The notes beneath the pieces are model-generated. The model worked only from the letters and a program-made list of their open reading frames with translations. It was not told the DNA's origin and did not search any database. The position numbers were made by a program, and so were the translations under genes. 40,664 nt of DNA from an uncultured bacterium (lineage in GTDB: Bacteria > Bacteroidota > Bacteroidia > Bacteroidales > Marinifilaceae), in NCBI GenBank assembly GCA_905216195.1, contig CAJMSX010000034.1, positions 1 through 40,664 of the forward strand, written 5' to 3'. Shown piece after piece: positions 15,902-24,808 of the stretch (the first letter of the stretch is position 1; every line of letters begins with the position of its first letter).

Positions 15902-16816
15902 ATGAATGTGATGAATGTGTCTTTTTATAAAGACAAAATTTTTTCAGCCCGGTGGTTTCAAACCTATGCTACGCTTTTTTTAGGTTCCTTCGTATTGGCG
16001 GTGGGGTATACCTTTTTCATGACTCCTTATAAGATCGTTCCGGGGGGAATTTACGGTATCGCAACCATATTTCACTATAAGTTGGGTTTTCCCATCGGTA
16101 TGGCCGCCCTCTGTTTTAACTTGCCCTTGTGTTTATGGGGCGTGAAGGTTTTGGGAAAACAATTCGGATTGAAAACCTTCCTTTGTTTTATTTGGGTGGC
16201 GATGTTTGCCGACGGTATGCCCCTGTTTTTAAGATATATCGGACATCCGCATCCCTACGATCCTTTTCAGTTGCATGACGAGATTTTACTGGCCAGCATT
16301 TTCGGAGGGGTAATTATCGGTATCGGAGTGGGATTGATTTTAAAAACCCGTTCTTCGAGCGGAGGAACGGACGTCTTGTCTTCCATTCTCACCAAATTGA
16401 CCCGCAGACCCATCGGGGTTTTACAGATGACGATCGATTCGGTAATCGTATTGTGGGGACTTTTGGTTTTTCAGGATTGGAAAGTGCCTTTTTATTCCTG
16501 GCTTACTATTTTTTTGATGGGAAAAGTGATCGATATTGTCCTTCAGGGGTATTCCAGTGACAAGACGTTCTTTATTGTTTCGGAAAGAACCGAAGAAATC
16601 CGGGAATTTATTCTGAAGGAGTTGCACCGGGGAGGATCGATTGTACCCGTCAACGGAATGTTCAACCGCACCGAGAAAGAAATGATCATGACTGTAGTGA
16701 ACCGGCGGGAAGTGGTGACTTTGCAGCGGGCTATTTTCAAAATCGATCCCAACGCCTTTACCACCATTGTGGAAGCGAAGGAGATTATCGGCCGGGGTTT
16801 TAAAACGATAGAATAG
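15902..16816 (+). CDS. YitT family membrane protein (DUF161/DUF2179)
   Basis: A 304-residue protein of the YitT family. The N-terminal two-thirds contains about five or six membrane spans, with the family signature FFMTPYKIVPGGIYGIATI and the SSSGGTDVLSSIL loop. The C-terminal ~85 residues form the soluble DUF2179 domain (FIVSERTEEIREFILKEL through DPNAFTTIVEA), which has a GlnB-like fold. The transported substrate, if any, is not established for this family. The gene has its own promoter with an overlapping palindrome. Its stop is 1 bp from the hydF stop on the other strand, leaving no space for a dedicated terminator. Confidence 0.9.
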   Translation: MNVMNVSFYKDKIFSARWFQTYATLFLGSFVLAVGYTFFMTPYKIVPGGIYGIATIFHYKLGFPIGMAALCFNLPLCLWGVKVLGKQFGLKTFLCFIWVAMFADGMPLFLRYIGHPHPYDPFQLHDEILLASIFGGVIIGIGVGLILKTRSSSGGTDVLSSILTKLTRRPIGVLQMTIDSVIVLWGLLVFQDWKVPFYSWLTIFLMGKVIDIVLQGYSSDKTFFIVSERTEEIREFILKELHRGGSIVPVNGMFNRTEKEMIMTVVNRREVVTLQRAIFKIDPNAFTTIVEAKEIIGRGFKTIE

Positions 16817-16817
16817 G

Positions 16818-17999
16818 TCAGGAGGAAGTCAGGGGAGCTACGGCTCTCCCGAATATTCCCTGAATGTAAGCAAGAGTCATGCCGTAATTACTGACGGGAA
16901 CGCCGGCTTCCAGAAAAGGAAGAAGACGGTTTTCCAGTTGTTTGGCGGTTACCATGCATCCTCCGCATTGAATGATCAGGGCATAGTCCTTTACGGAGCG
17001 GGGGATGGGATCCAAACCGGCTATAAAATCGAAATTCAGTCGGAGGTTTGTAAATTTTTGCAGCAAGGCGGGGATTTTCACTCTGCCGATATCTTCACAG
17101 GAAACATGATGAGAACAGGATTCCAGCATCAAGATGCGGTCGTTTTCCGATAACTGCCGAATGTATTTTGTTCCTTGCAGGTACTTCTCAAAATTCCCTT
17201 TGTGGCGGGCCAATACAATACTGAAACTGGTGAGGGGCCAATGAACCGGAAGCAATTCGGACACTCTTTTAAAAGCCTGGCTGTCCGTGATGGTCAAACG
17301 GGGAACCAGCCCGGTTTTCAGGAAAGAGGGAATTTCTTCCGGCTGAAGCACAACACTGATGCAACGATTATCCAGAATATCGCGGATCATTTGCACCTGA
17401 GGCAGAATGAGCCGGCCTACAGGTGCTTCGGAATCTACCGGTGTAACCAGAAGCAGGATATCGTTCGGTTCTAAAATATCTCCTAAAAGGGAACGGTGGG
17501 GCGAAAGCGGGGCTATGTTTTGCAATTCCCCGATCAGTTCCCCGCATTTTTCCGGATGCCGGATGGAAAAATCTTTTACTGGTACCCGGTATTTTTGCTC
17601 CAATTCGCTTTTTAATGCAGGTTTTAAAGGAATCAAATCCGATTTTGTATGTACGATGATGAAAGGGATACTGAATTTTTTCAATCTTTCGATCAGTTTT
17701 TCCTCCTCTTCGCCGAATTGATTTGCGGAAATCGTTACTATGGCCAAGTCGGCCCGGGTGAGGGCCTGGAAGGTTTTTTCCGTACGCTTTTGTCCGAGGA
17801 TCCCCTGGTCGTCGCTACCGGCCGTATCGATGAAAATGACCGAGGCGAAACCCGGAATCTCATAACTCTTTTTGACCGGATCGGTCGTGGTACCGGGGAT
17901 TTCGGAAACAATAGCGGTTTGCTGGCCGGTAAAAGCGTTGATCAGTGAACTTTTGCCGTTATTTCGCCGTCCGAGAAGAATGATGTGTTTTTTTTCCAT
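16818..17999 (-). CDS. hydF: [FeFe] hydrogenase H-cluster maturation GTPase
   Basis: HydF is the scaffold on which HydE and HydG assemble the [2Fe] subcluster before transfer to HydA. The 393-residue protein has an Era-like GTPase domain (P-loop GRRNNGKSS, switch region GTTTDP, DTAGSDD) followed by dimerisation and cluster domains. The Fe-S ligands are visible as Cys295-Ser-His297 and Cys345-Gly-Gly-Cys348. The usual His before CxxC is Gln344 here. The gene starts 10 bp after the stop of a sigma-54-type response regulator, so the two form an operon. hydE, hydG and the hydrogenase are not in the window and must be elsewhere if the system works. Confidence 0.93.
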   Translation of the reverse strand: MEKKHIILLGRRNNGKSSLINAFTGQQTAIVSEIPGTTTDPVKKSYEIPGFASVIFIDTAGSDDQGILGQKRTEKTFQALTRADLAIVTISANQFGEEEEKLIERLKKFSIPFIIVHTKSDLIPLKPALKSELEQKYRVPVKDFSIRHPEKCGELIGELQNIAPLSPHRSLLGDILEPNDILLLVTPVDSEAPVGRLILPQVQMIRDILDNRCISVVLQPEEIPSFLKTGLVPRLTITDSQAFKRVSELLPVHWPLTSFSIVLARHKGNFEKYLQGTKYIRQLSENDRILMLESCSHHVSCEDIGRVKIPALLQKFTNLRLNFDFIAGLDPIPRSVKDYALIIQCGGCMVTAKQLENRLLPFLEAGVPVSNYGMTLAYIQGIFGRAVAPLTSS

Positions 18000-18009
18000 G
18001 AAAAAGTTT

Positions 18010-19161
18010 TTACCGGTAGGATTTCACGTCTTCAGCTGTAATGGGAGATCCGCAAAGAATAATCAGCCTTTCGACTACGTTTCTCAGTTCCCGGATATTT
18101 CCGGTCCATTCTCCGTTTGTTAAAATTTCGATAGCTTCCGGAGTGATGGATTTCGGAGCGATGCGCATCTCGGTACAGATTTCTTCGGTAAAATGTCGGA
18201 TCAGTTCTTCGATATCCTCTTTCCGGTCTTTTAACGGAGGAACGTCGATAATAATTACACTGAGCCGGTGATACAGGTCTTCCCTGAAATTTCCCTTCCC
18301 GATTTCCGTTTTCAGATTTTTATTGGTAGCTGCAATTACCCGGACATCTACCTGGATATCACCGTCTCCACCGATGCGGCTGATTTTGTTTTCCTGTAAA
18401 ACCCGGAGAACTTTAGCTTGTGCATTCAGGCTCATGTCTCCGATTTCATCCAGGAAGATCGTACCGCCCTGGGCTAATTCGAATTTTCCCTTTTTTTGCT
18501 TGACAGCCGAAGTGAAGGAGCCTTTTTCGTGTCCGAAAAGTTCACTTTCGATCAGTTCGGAAGGAATAGCGGCACAATTGACTTCGATAAATGCATTGTC
18601 GCGCCGATTGCTTTTTTCGTGTAATTGCCTTGCCACCAATTCTTTGCCGGATCCGTTCGGCCCGGTAATCAATACACGGGCATCGGAAAGGGCTACCTTA
18701 TCGATCATCATCCGGATCTTTTCCAGAGCGGCCGAGTGTCCGATCATTTCGTATTTCTTACTGACTTTATTTTTTAAAGTTTGAGTTTCCTGTAAAAGTT
18801 GAGTCTTATCGGTAGCGTTTTTGATCGTAATCAAAATGCGATTGAGATCCAGGGGTTTCTCGATAAAATCGTAGGCTCCCTTTTTTATCGCTTCGATGGC
18901 CGTATCTATGGTGCCGTGTCCCGATATCATGATGACGGGAGTCTCCCGGGAAAACTCTTTGATTCTTTCCAGGACTTCAATGCCCTCCATCTTAGGCATT
19001 TTTATATCACAGAACACGACGTCCGGCTTTTCCGTTTTTACAAGGATCAACCCGTCCATTCCGTTTTCGGCGAGTATCACTTCATGGCCTTCGAAAGTCA
19101 GAATATCTTTCATAGAATTGCGAATACTGCGTTCGTCGTCGATAACGAGTATTTTTGTCAT
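18010..19161 (-). CDS. sigma-54-type response regulator lacking a DNA-binding domain
   Basis: A 383-residue NtrC-class protein. The receiver domain (1-120) has Asp8-Asp9, phospho-acceptor Asp52 and Lys102. The AAA+ domain (~138-370) has Walker A GPNGSGKE (167-174), Walker B GGTIFLDEIGD (232-242) and the FREDLYHRL arginine-finger region (292-300). The sigma-54 contact loop, GAFTGA in classic members, reads GSFTSA (214-219). Classic NtrC proteins are ~450-470 residues and end in a Fis-type helix-turn-helix; this one stops right after the AAA+ lid, with only 10 bp before hydF, so no lost domain is hidden downstream. It may activate sigma-54 promoters without specific DNA binding or have diverged. 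No histidine kinase is adjacent. Confidence 0.92.
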   Translation of the reverse strand: MTKILVIDDERSIRNSMKDILTFEGHEVILAENGMDGLILVKTEKPDVVFCDIKMPKMEGIEVLERIKEFSRETPVIMISGHGTIDTAIEAIKKGAYDFIEKPLDLNRILITIKNATDKTQLLQETQTLKNKVSKKYEMIGHSAALEKIRMMIDKVALSDARVLITGPNGSGKELVARQLHEKSNRRDNAFIEVNCAAIPSELIESELFGHEKGSFTSAVKQKKGKFELAQGGTIFLDEIGDMSLNAQAKVLRVLQENKISRIGGDGDIQVDVRVIAATNKNLKTEIGKGNFREDLYHRLSVIIIDVPPLKDRKEDIEELIRHFTEEICTEMRIAPKSITPEAIEILTNGEWTGNIRELRNVVERLIILCGSPITAEDVKSYR

Positions 19162-19241
19162 AGAAATCAGTTTTACGGTTCGTAATTTTAATCCTGCGCT
19201 GCGATATGGAAATAAATCTTAAATTTCCGGTTCGGTAGTCG

Positions 19242-19249
19242 CAAAAGTA
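19242..19249 (-). promoter_or_regulatory. -7 promoter box for the regulator-hydF operon
   Basis: On the minus strand this reads TACTTTTG, fitting TAnnTTTG. It would start transcription near 19235, giving a leader of about 75 nt before the regulator ATG at 19161. No -33 element is clear. Confidence 0.45.
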
Positions 19250-19399
19250 GCGAAATAATTTTCCATATATCCGGTAAATTTTATTAAAATAAATTAAGAG
19301 CAGCTAGGTTTGGGAAAATTAAAACGTATAATTGAAGATATTTAGCCTTGCCCGGCACATTTTTAGGGAAAGGATTTCAAGTATTTCTTAAATTAAAAC

Positions 19400-19407
19400 T
19401 AATTTTG
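19400..19407 (+). promoter_or_regulatory. -7 promoter box for the patatin-barrel gene
   Basis: TAATTTTG fits TAnnTTTG and lies 32 bp before the ATG at 19439. It is the likely promoter of the envelope gene cluster that follows. Confidence 0.5.
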
Positions 19408-19438
19408 TTTGATGATTTAATTTATACACACAGGTTCG

Positions 19439-21631
19439 ATGAAAAAAATCCTGATTATTCTTTTTTCCTTTTTATTGTTGGGAAGCGCCGCCTGGGGACA
19501 ACGTAAAAAGGTGGGGCTTGTGTTGAGCGGAGGAGGAGCTAAGGGAGTCGCTCACATCGGCGTTTTGAAAGTACTGGAGGAAGCCGGGATTCCCATTGAT
19601 TATATCGCAGGTACGAGCATGGGGTCTATCGTAGGCGGGTTGTATGCTATCGGCTACGATGCAAAAATGCTGGATAGCCTGGTGCGGGTTCAAAATTGGA
19701 GTTTTTTGCTGAGCGATCGGGTCTACCGCTATAACCTTCCTTTTTCAGAAAAAGAAAAAGACGAAAAGTTTTTGGTTTCCATTCCGATGATCGGCGGGAA
19801 ACGCATACAGGTACCTGCCGGTTTTATCAGCGGGCAAAACATATATAATCTTTTTTCGGAGTTGACGGTAGGCTACCATGATACGCTTTCGTTCAACCGT
19901 TTGCCTATTCCCTTCAATGCCGTCGCGGCTAATCTGGTAGATGGGAAAGAGGTGATTTTAAACCGGGGAAGTCTGGCTCTGGCCATGCGGGCGAGTATGG
20001 CTATTCCCGGCGTTTTTGCTCCGGTGAAACTGGATTCTACGATTTTAGTAGACGGCGGTATCGCCAATAATTTTCCTACAGATGTAGGAAAGGAAATGGG
20101 AGCGGATATTATTATCGGAATAGATGTTTCTTCCGGGTTAAGGAAAATGGAGGAACTGAATTCGATCATGGAAATTGTGGATCAGCTTTCTTCTTTTATG
20201 GGAATGGCGAAGTATGAGGAAAATATTAAATTGGCCGATCTCTACATCAAGCCGGACATCGCACCCTATTCGGCAGCGAGCTTCGATCGGGAAGCGATCG
20301 ACACCCTGATTCGCCGGGGAGAAGAAATGGCTCGCTCGAAGTGGGCGGATATTATGAAATTAAAAGAGAAAATCGGATTGAAGCCGGAGGAGGACGGGGC
20401 AAAAAAAATAGTGAATAAGTTTATTGCGACGGATTCGTTGATTATCGGAAAAATAGAAGTGGAAGGCGTGATAAAACGGGAAGAAAAATGGGTGAGAAAA
20501 AAAGCGGGCTTGTACGAATATTCCATGATCACCCTGAACGACTTGCATCGCGCTATTGCCACCTTGTACGGTACGGGGGCCTTTTCTTACGTCAATTACG
20601 TATTAAGAGGAAACGACGTTTATGACCTGACGTTGATATTGAAACAAAAACCGATGAGTTCCCTGAATTTCGGATTCCGTTTCGATACGGAGGAAATGGC
20701 CGCTATTTTACTGAATACTACGATTTCTCATAAAAATCTCCGCGGATTTCAATTGTCGGTGACCGGGCGGTTGAGTTTAAATCCCTACGTTAAAGTCGAC
20801 TATTCTTTCGGGAATAATTTTTTGAGAAGGGCGAGTTTGGGGTATATGTATAAATACAACGATATCGATTTGTACCGGAAAGGGCATAAACTCGATAATG
20901 TGACCTTTTCCCAGCATAGGGCAGAACTGAGTTTTTCGGATATTTACATCCGGAACTGTAAGTTCGTATTGGGATTCTGTTTCGAATATTTCGATTACAA
21001 TTCTTTTTTGTACTCGTCGGCTTATTCTTTGGTGGAGGCGAAATCAAAAGGTTTTTTCAGTTACTTTGCTTTGGCTCATTATGAAACTTACGACAAAAAA
21101 TATTATCCCCGGAAGGGAGTATCTTTCAAAGGAGAGTATTCTTTGTATACGGATAACGGCTGGCAATATGAGGACGGAGCCCCTTTCTCTTCTCTTGCAG
21201 CTTCTTTCGGAGCGGCCTTTTCGCCGACCCGTCGGTTTACGCTTATGCCTGCGGTATACGGCCGGGTTCTGATCGGGAGAGAGGTTCCTTTTGCTTATCT
21301 GAATTATATGGGAGGAGAGGTTGCCGGAAGGTATATGTCCCAGCAATTGCCTTTTACGGGAATTCATAAACTGGAGGCTTTCGACAATACGGTACTGGTC
21401 GGTAAGCTCCAATTGAGGTACCGGATCGGGTCGAAGCATTATGTTTCGCTCAAAGCCAATTATGCCAAACAAGACAATAATTTCTTTGACATACTGGGGG
21501 GCAGTGATATCTGGGGAGGGGGAGCGGAATATTCTTACGACAGCCTGATAGGGCCGATCGATATTCTTTTCGATATTTCGAATTGGGATAAAAATTTAGG
21601 ATTTTATTTTAACTTGGGCTATTATTTTTAA
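19439..21631 (+). CDS. patatin-like phospholipase with C-terminal POTRA/beta-barrel
   Basis: A 730-residue envelope protein. After a signal peptide (1-20), a patatin domain (24-~310) shows the oxyanion loop SGGGAKGVAHIG, the nucleophile GTSMG (Ser60) and DGG (Asp205), the Ser-Asp dyad of lipid acyl hydrolases. A POTRA-like segment follows (~KIEVEGVIKREEKWV to LKQKP), then an aromatic beta-strand-rich C-terminus ending in NLGYYF, typical of BamA/TamA-type barrels. This is the architecture of PlpD-type (type Vd) patatin transporters, where the barrel anchors or exports the lipase. It would sit in the outer membrane acting on phospholipids. It leads a run of three envelope genes. Confidence 0.92.
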   Translation: MKKILIILFSFLLLGSAAWGQRKKVGLVLSGGGAKGVAHIGVLKVLEEAGIPIDYIAGTSMGSIVGGLYAIGYDAKMLDSLVRVQNWSFLLSDRVYRYNLPFSEKEKDEKFLVSIPMIGGKRIQVPAGFISGQNIYNLFSELTVGYHDTLSFNRLPIPFNAVAANLVDGKEVILNRGSLALAMRASMAIPGVFAPVKLDSTILVDGGIANNFPTDVGKEMGADIIIGIDVSSGLRKMEELNSIMEIVDQLSSFMGMAKYEENIKLADLYIKPDIAPYSAASFDREAIDTLIRRGEEMARSKWADIMKLKEKIGLKPEEDGAKKIVNKFIATDSLIIGKIEVEGVIKREEKWVRKKAGLYEYSMITLNDLHRAIATLYGTGAFSYVNYVLRGNDVYDLTLILKQKPMSSLNFGFRFDTEEMAAILLNTTISHKNLRGFQLSVTGRLSLNPYVKVDYSFGNNFLRRASLGYMYKYNDIDLYRKGHKLDNVTFSQHRAELSFSDIYIRNCKFVLGFCFEYFDYNSFLYSSAYSLVEAKSKGFFSYFALAHYETYDKKYYPRKGVSFKGEYSLYTDNGWQYEDGAPFSSLAASFGAAFSPTRRFTLMPAVYGRVLIGREVPFAYLNYMGGEVAGRYMSQQLPFTGIHKLEAFDNTVLVGKLQLRYRIGSKHYVSLKANYAKQDNNFFDILGGSDIWGGGAEYSYDSLIGPIDILFDISNWDKNLGFYFNLGYYF

Positions 21632-21676
21632 GGTGGGAAGTTTAATAAAGGTGTGTAGCATTAATTTTAACTGTAC

Positions 21677-22660
21677 ATGAAAAAATATGTTTTTATTATC
21701 GGGGTGATTTGTCTTTTCTGGAGATGCGGGTCCCCTTCTTACCGACAACTGGAGGGTACGATTTACGGGACTTATTATCATGTAAAATATCAATCTTCTA
21801 CCGATTGGAACGCCCGTATTTATGAACAGATGGACCGGGTTAATCATTCCCTCTCCATGTTCGATTCGCTCTCTGTGGTTTCTCAGCTGAACCGGGGAAG
21901 TAGCGACCGGGTAGATTCTCTTTTTATGCGTCTTTTTGGCATGGCCCGACAGGTGTATCAAGAGACGGACGGAGCCTTCGACATTACGGTTGCCCCTTTG
22001 TCCAATGCCTGGGGATTCGGGTATAAGCACGGCAATATGCCTACTGCCCTTCAGGTAGATTCTTTGTTGCAATGGGTGGGATTTGACAAACTACAGTTAA
22101 CCGGAGACCGTTTGGAGCGGAAAGCGGGAATGGAAATAGATGCCAGTTCGATCGCTAAAGGTTTGGGGGTGGACCTGGTGGCCGAATTTCTCGATCGTCA
22201 GGGTGTGCGGAATTATATGATCGATATCGGAGGGGAAGAACGGGTAAAAGGGCAAAGTGATAAAAACCGCCCCTGGCGGATCGGAATCGATAAGCCGATA
22301 GACGATGCTGCGGCCGCCGGACGGGAATTGCTGATGGTGATCGCTTTGACGGAAGGAGCCCTGGCCACTTCCGGAAATTACCGGAATTTTTATATTTACG
22401 AGGGGAAGAAGTATGCGCATACGATTGATCCCCGAACCGGTTATCCCGTGCAACAGGATATTCTCAGTTCTACAGTGTACGCTCCTACGTGTATGGAAGC
22501 GGATGCCTATGCGACTTCCTTTATGGTCCTGGGGTTGGAAAAAAGCAGAAAAGTGCTTGAAAATCGTCCTGAACTGCAAGCTTGTTTCGTATACCTGGAC
22601 CGGGGAGAAAGGAAAATATGGATGACCGAAGGTTTTCGAACGTTTATAGTAAAGGAATAA
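21677..22660 (+). CDS. apbE: FAD:protein FMN transferase (ApbE family)
   Basis: ApbE enzymes attach FMN covalently to Thr or Ser of extracytoplasmic flavoproteins such as RnfG and NqrC, using FAD as donor. The 327-residue protein shows the family blocks AFDITVAPLSNAWGFG, MEIDASSIAKGLGVDL, TSGNYRNFY, YAHTIDPRTGYPV and EADAYATSFMVLG (metal/FAD site). An N-terminal signal segment ends in CLFWRC, with Cys17 placed as in a lipoprotein, but Arg before the Cys is unusual for a lipobox. It lies 45 bp after the patatin-barrel gene and 43 bp before the next barrel gene. The flavoprotein target is not in the window. Confidence 0.93.
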   Translation: MKKYVFIIGVICLFWRCGSPSYRQLEGTIYGTYYHVKYQSSTDWNARIYEQMDRVNHSLSMFDSLSVVSQLNRGSSDRVDSLFMRLFGMARQVYQETDGAFDITVAPLSNAWGFGYKHGNMPTALQVDSLLQWVGFDKLQLTGDRLERKAGMEIDASSIAKGLGVDLVAEFLDRQGVRNYMIDIGGEERVKGQSDKNRPWRIGIDKPIDDAAAAGRELLMVIALTEGALATSGNYRNFYIYEGKKYAHTIDPRTGYPVQQDILSSTVYAPTCMEADAYATSFMVLGLEKSRKVLENRPELQACFVYLDRGERKIWMTEGFRTFIVKE

Positions 22661-22703
22661 ACAGAACAGAACTGACAATAAAAACCAGATAAAAAAAGGC
22701 AGG

Positions 22704-24641
22704 ATGAGGAGGTATTGGATCGGATTGCTTGTGTTAGGTTGGCTCGGGGTGGGGGGATCCAGGTATGCCCGGGCGCAACAGCAGGTCCGGGACTCCGTGC
22801 TGGTGTCTATTCCCGGAGCGGATACCTTGAAGGCCATCCGGAGGGAAAGCGTTTTATCCGTCCCTATCGTGTATTTGCCGGATAGTCTGATTCGGGATAC
22901 TTTACGCTATGAATATACGAAAATCAAAAACGTCGCTTACAGATCTTCGTTGACGAAAGAATTGTATAAGCTGATTTTTGTGAATCCGAAGTATAACCGG
23001 ATAAATGTGATGCGTACCGAAAACAGTGAAGAACGTTTTCAGGAATATGCCGGCAAAACGATACGGGATATCCGTATAAAGATATTGCCCCCTTACGGAA
23101 CCAGCGTTTACGATACCACCGCTACCGAGCAGGATTTAGGTTGGCTGAGGGCGGTAGCTAACGGAATTCATATCAAGACAGCCAACCGGGTCATTCTGAA
23201 GCAGCTCACCATAAAACCCGGTATGAAAGTCAGTCCGTTCGAGCTGGTGCAAAATGAAATTTTATTAAGGCATCTGTCCTACATTGATGATGCGACTCTG
23301 CTGGTTCGGGAAGATAAGCAAGACCCTTCGCTGGTCGACATCACGGTCATCTGTAAAGATGAATTTTCCTGGGGAGCGGAAATATCTTCTAATTTTATAA
23401 ACTCGGCCCGGATCACTTTGGTGAATAAGAATTTTTTCAGATTGGGGCATGTGGTGGAATACGGATTAAGTTATAAAGGCCGGAAAGATCAGAAATGGGG
23501 AAATATGCTCGATTACCGCATCGGGAGTATCTGGGGAACCCATTTCGATTTCAGAGGATATTACCGGAACGATTACCTGGAGAAAATATTGTTGGGGCAA
23601 GTACAGCGTCTTTTTGTGACTTCTTCGGTGAAGTGGGCGGGAGGCGTCGAGCTTAGCCGGGCTTATCATTCGGAGAATTTGCCCGATATCAATATCGAAC
23701 GTCAGAAGGAAGTTCCTTTCAATTACCACTCGTATGACGTATGGTTGGGGAAGTCTTTTATACTGGATACCCGTCACCGGTATAACCGGAATTTATATCT
23801 GACGGCTCGTTTTTACAATACTATTTTTAACGATCGTCCGCGGGTTTCCTCGGACAGTAATCAATTTTATTACAATCGCCAGGCTTATTTCGGGAGTATA
23901 GTGTATCGTAAGCTGAGGTATTACAAAGCGAACTTGATTTACGATTTCGGGCGTACGGAGGATATTCCTACGGGTTTTTATTCCGCCTTTATTTTCGGTT
24001 ACGAGAATAACGAATTTCAGAATTCGGGGTATATCGGATATGAATGCCGCTATTCCCATTTCGATAAACAGACGGAGCGTTTTTATGCTTTCGACGCGGG
24101 CATCGCTTCTTATATAAACGATTCCGGGTTTGAGCGTGGATTGTTGAAAGTGGGATTGCACCACATCAGTAATTTGTTGAGTTTGGGAAGTTTCCGCTAT
24201 CGTTTTTATAACGACGTCAATTACATTACCGGTTTTCGTCGTTATCCTTCGGATTATGTGCGTTTCGGGGATTCCGATATACTGGGATTCGATTCGGATA
24301 CCTTGCAGGGTAATCAGAAGTTGTCGATGTCCTTGTCCACCACGGTCTTTCTTCCTTACATCAAAAAAGGATTCCGGATGTCGGTTACGACTTTTCTGGA
24401 TTTGGGAGCTCTTGTTCCGGAAAATAAATCGATATTTAAAGGAAAAACTTACTGGGGGATGGGACTAGCCGTCAATCTCCGTAATGACAATATTGTATTT
24501 AAGAATATTTCCCTTCGTCTCTCGTTTTATCCCAAAGTGCCTGCGGATGTCCGCCACTTCGAGGCTTCCATGTCGGGAAATTTGCAAAACGGATTCTATG
24601 ATTATGAGGTAAATAAACCCCAGGTGATCCGATATCAATGA
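22704..24641 (+). CDS. POTRA plus beta-barrel outer membrane protein, Omp85-like
   Basis: A 645-residue protein with a cleavable signal peptide (1-24, ending ARA before QQ). Residues ~110-230 resemble POTRA modules (TIRDIRIKILPPYGT; LTIKPGMKVSPFELVQNEILLR; DPSLVDITVICKDEFSWG). The rest alternates aromatic and polar residues as in a transmembrane beta-barrel. It therefore looks like a member of the BamA/TamA superfamily specific to Bacteroidetes, but I do not recognise a characterised relative. It may insert or transport outer membrane components. It lies 43 bp after apbE in the same orientation. No terminator is visible after it. Confidence 0.75.
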   Translation: MRRYWIGLLVLGWLGVGGSRYARAQQQVRDSVLVSIPGADTLKAIRRESVLSVPIVYLPDSLIRDTLRYEYTKIKNVAYRSSLTKELYKLIFVNPKYNRINVMRTENSEERFQEYAGKTIRDIRIKILPPYGTSVYDTTATEQDLGWLRAVANGIHIKTANRVILKQLTIKPGMKVSPFELVQNEILLRHLSYIDDATLLVREDKQDPSLVDITVICKDEFSWGAEISSNFINSARITLVNKNFFRLGHVVEYGLSYKGRKDQKWGNMLDYRIGSIWGTHFDFRGYYRNDYLEKILLGQVQRLFVTSSVKWAGGVELSRAYHSENLPDINIERQKEVPFNYHSYDVWLGKSFILDTRHRYNRNLYLTARFYNTIFNDRPRVSSDSNQFYYNRQAYFGSIVYRKLRYYKANLIYDFGRTEDIPTGFYSAFIFGYENNEFQNSGYIGYECRYSHFDKQTERFYAFDAGIASYINDSGFERGLLKVGLHHISNLLSLGSFRYRFYNDVNYITGFRRYPSDYVRFGDSDILGFDSDTLQGNQKLSMSLSTTVFLPYIKKGFRMSVTTFLDLGALVPENKSIFKGKTYWGMGLAVNLRNDNIVFKNISLRLSFYPKVPADVRHFEASMSGNLQNGFYDYEVNKPQVIRYQ

Positions 24642-24679
24642 TAAATACGGATAAAAAAGTAAAGGATAAAGAATTAAAA

Positions 24680-24712
24680 TTTGTAAATTTGGTTACAAAA
24701 TATTTATCTTTG
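24680..24712 (+). promoter_or_regulatory. Bacteroidetes-type promoter for the antiporter gene
   Basis: TTTG at 24680-24683 and TATCTTTG at 24705-24712 are separated by 21 bp, an excellent fit to the Bacteroidetes -33/-7 pattern. Transcription would start near 24719. The ~90-nt leader contains a 9-codon frame (24738-24767, encoding MVYFRKKSK) before the antiporter start. Confidence 0.7.
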
Positions 24713-24808
24713 CCGTATATTATTGCAGGCGATAGAAATGGTATACTTCCGAAAGAAGAGTAAATAGCATTGGATAACGCTTTACCCTTTATTTTAAAAG
24801 TAGAAAGA

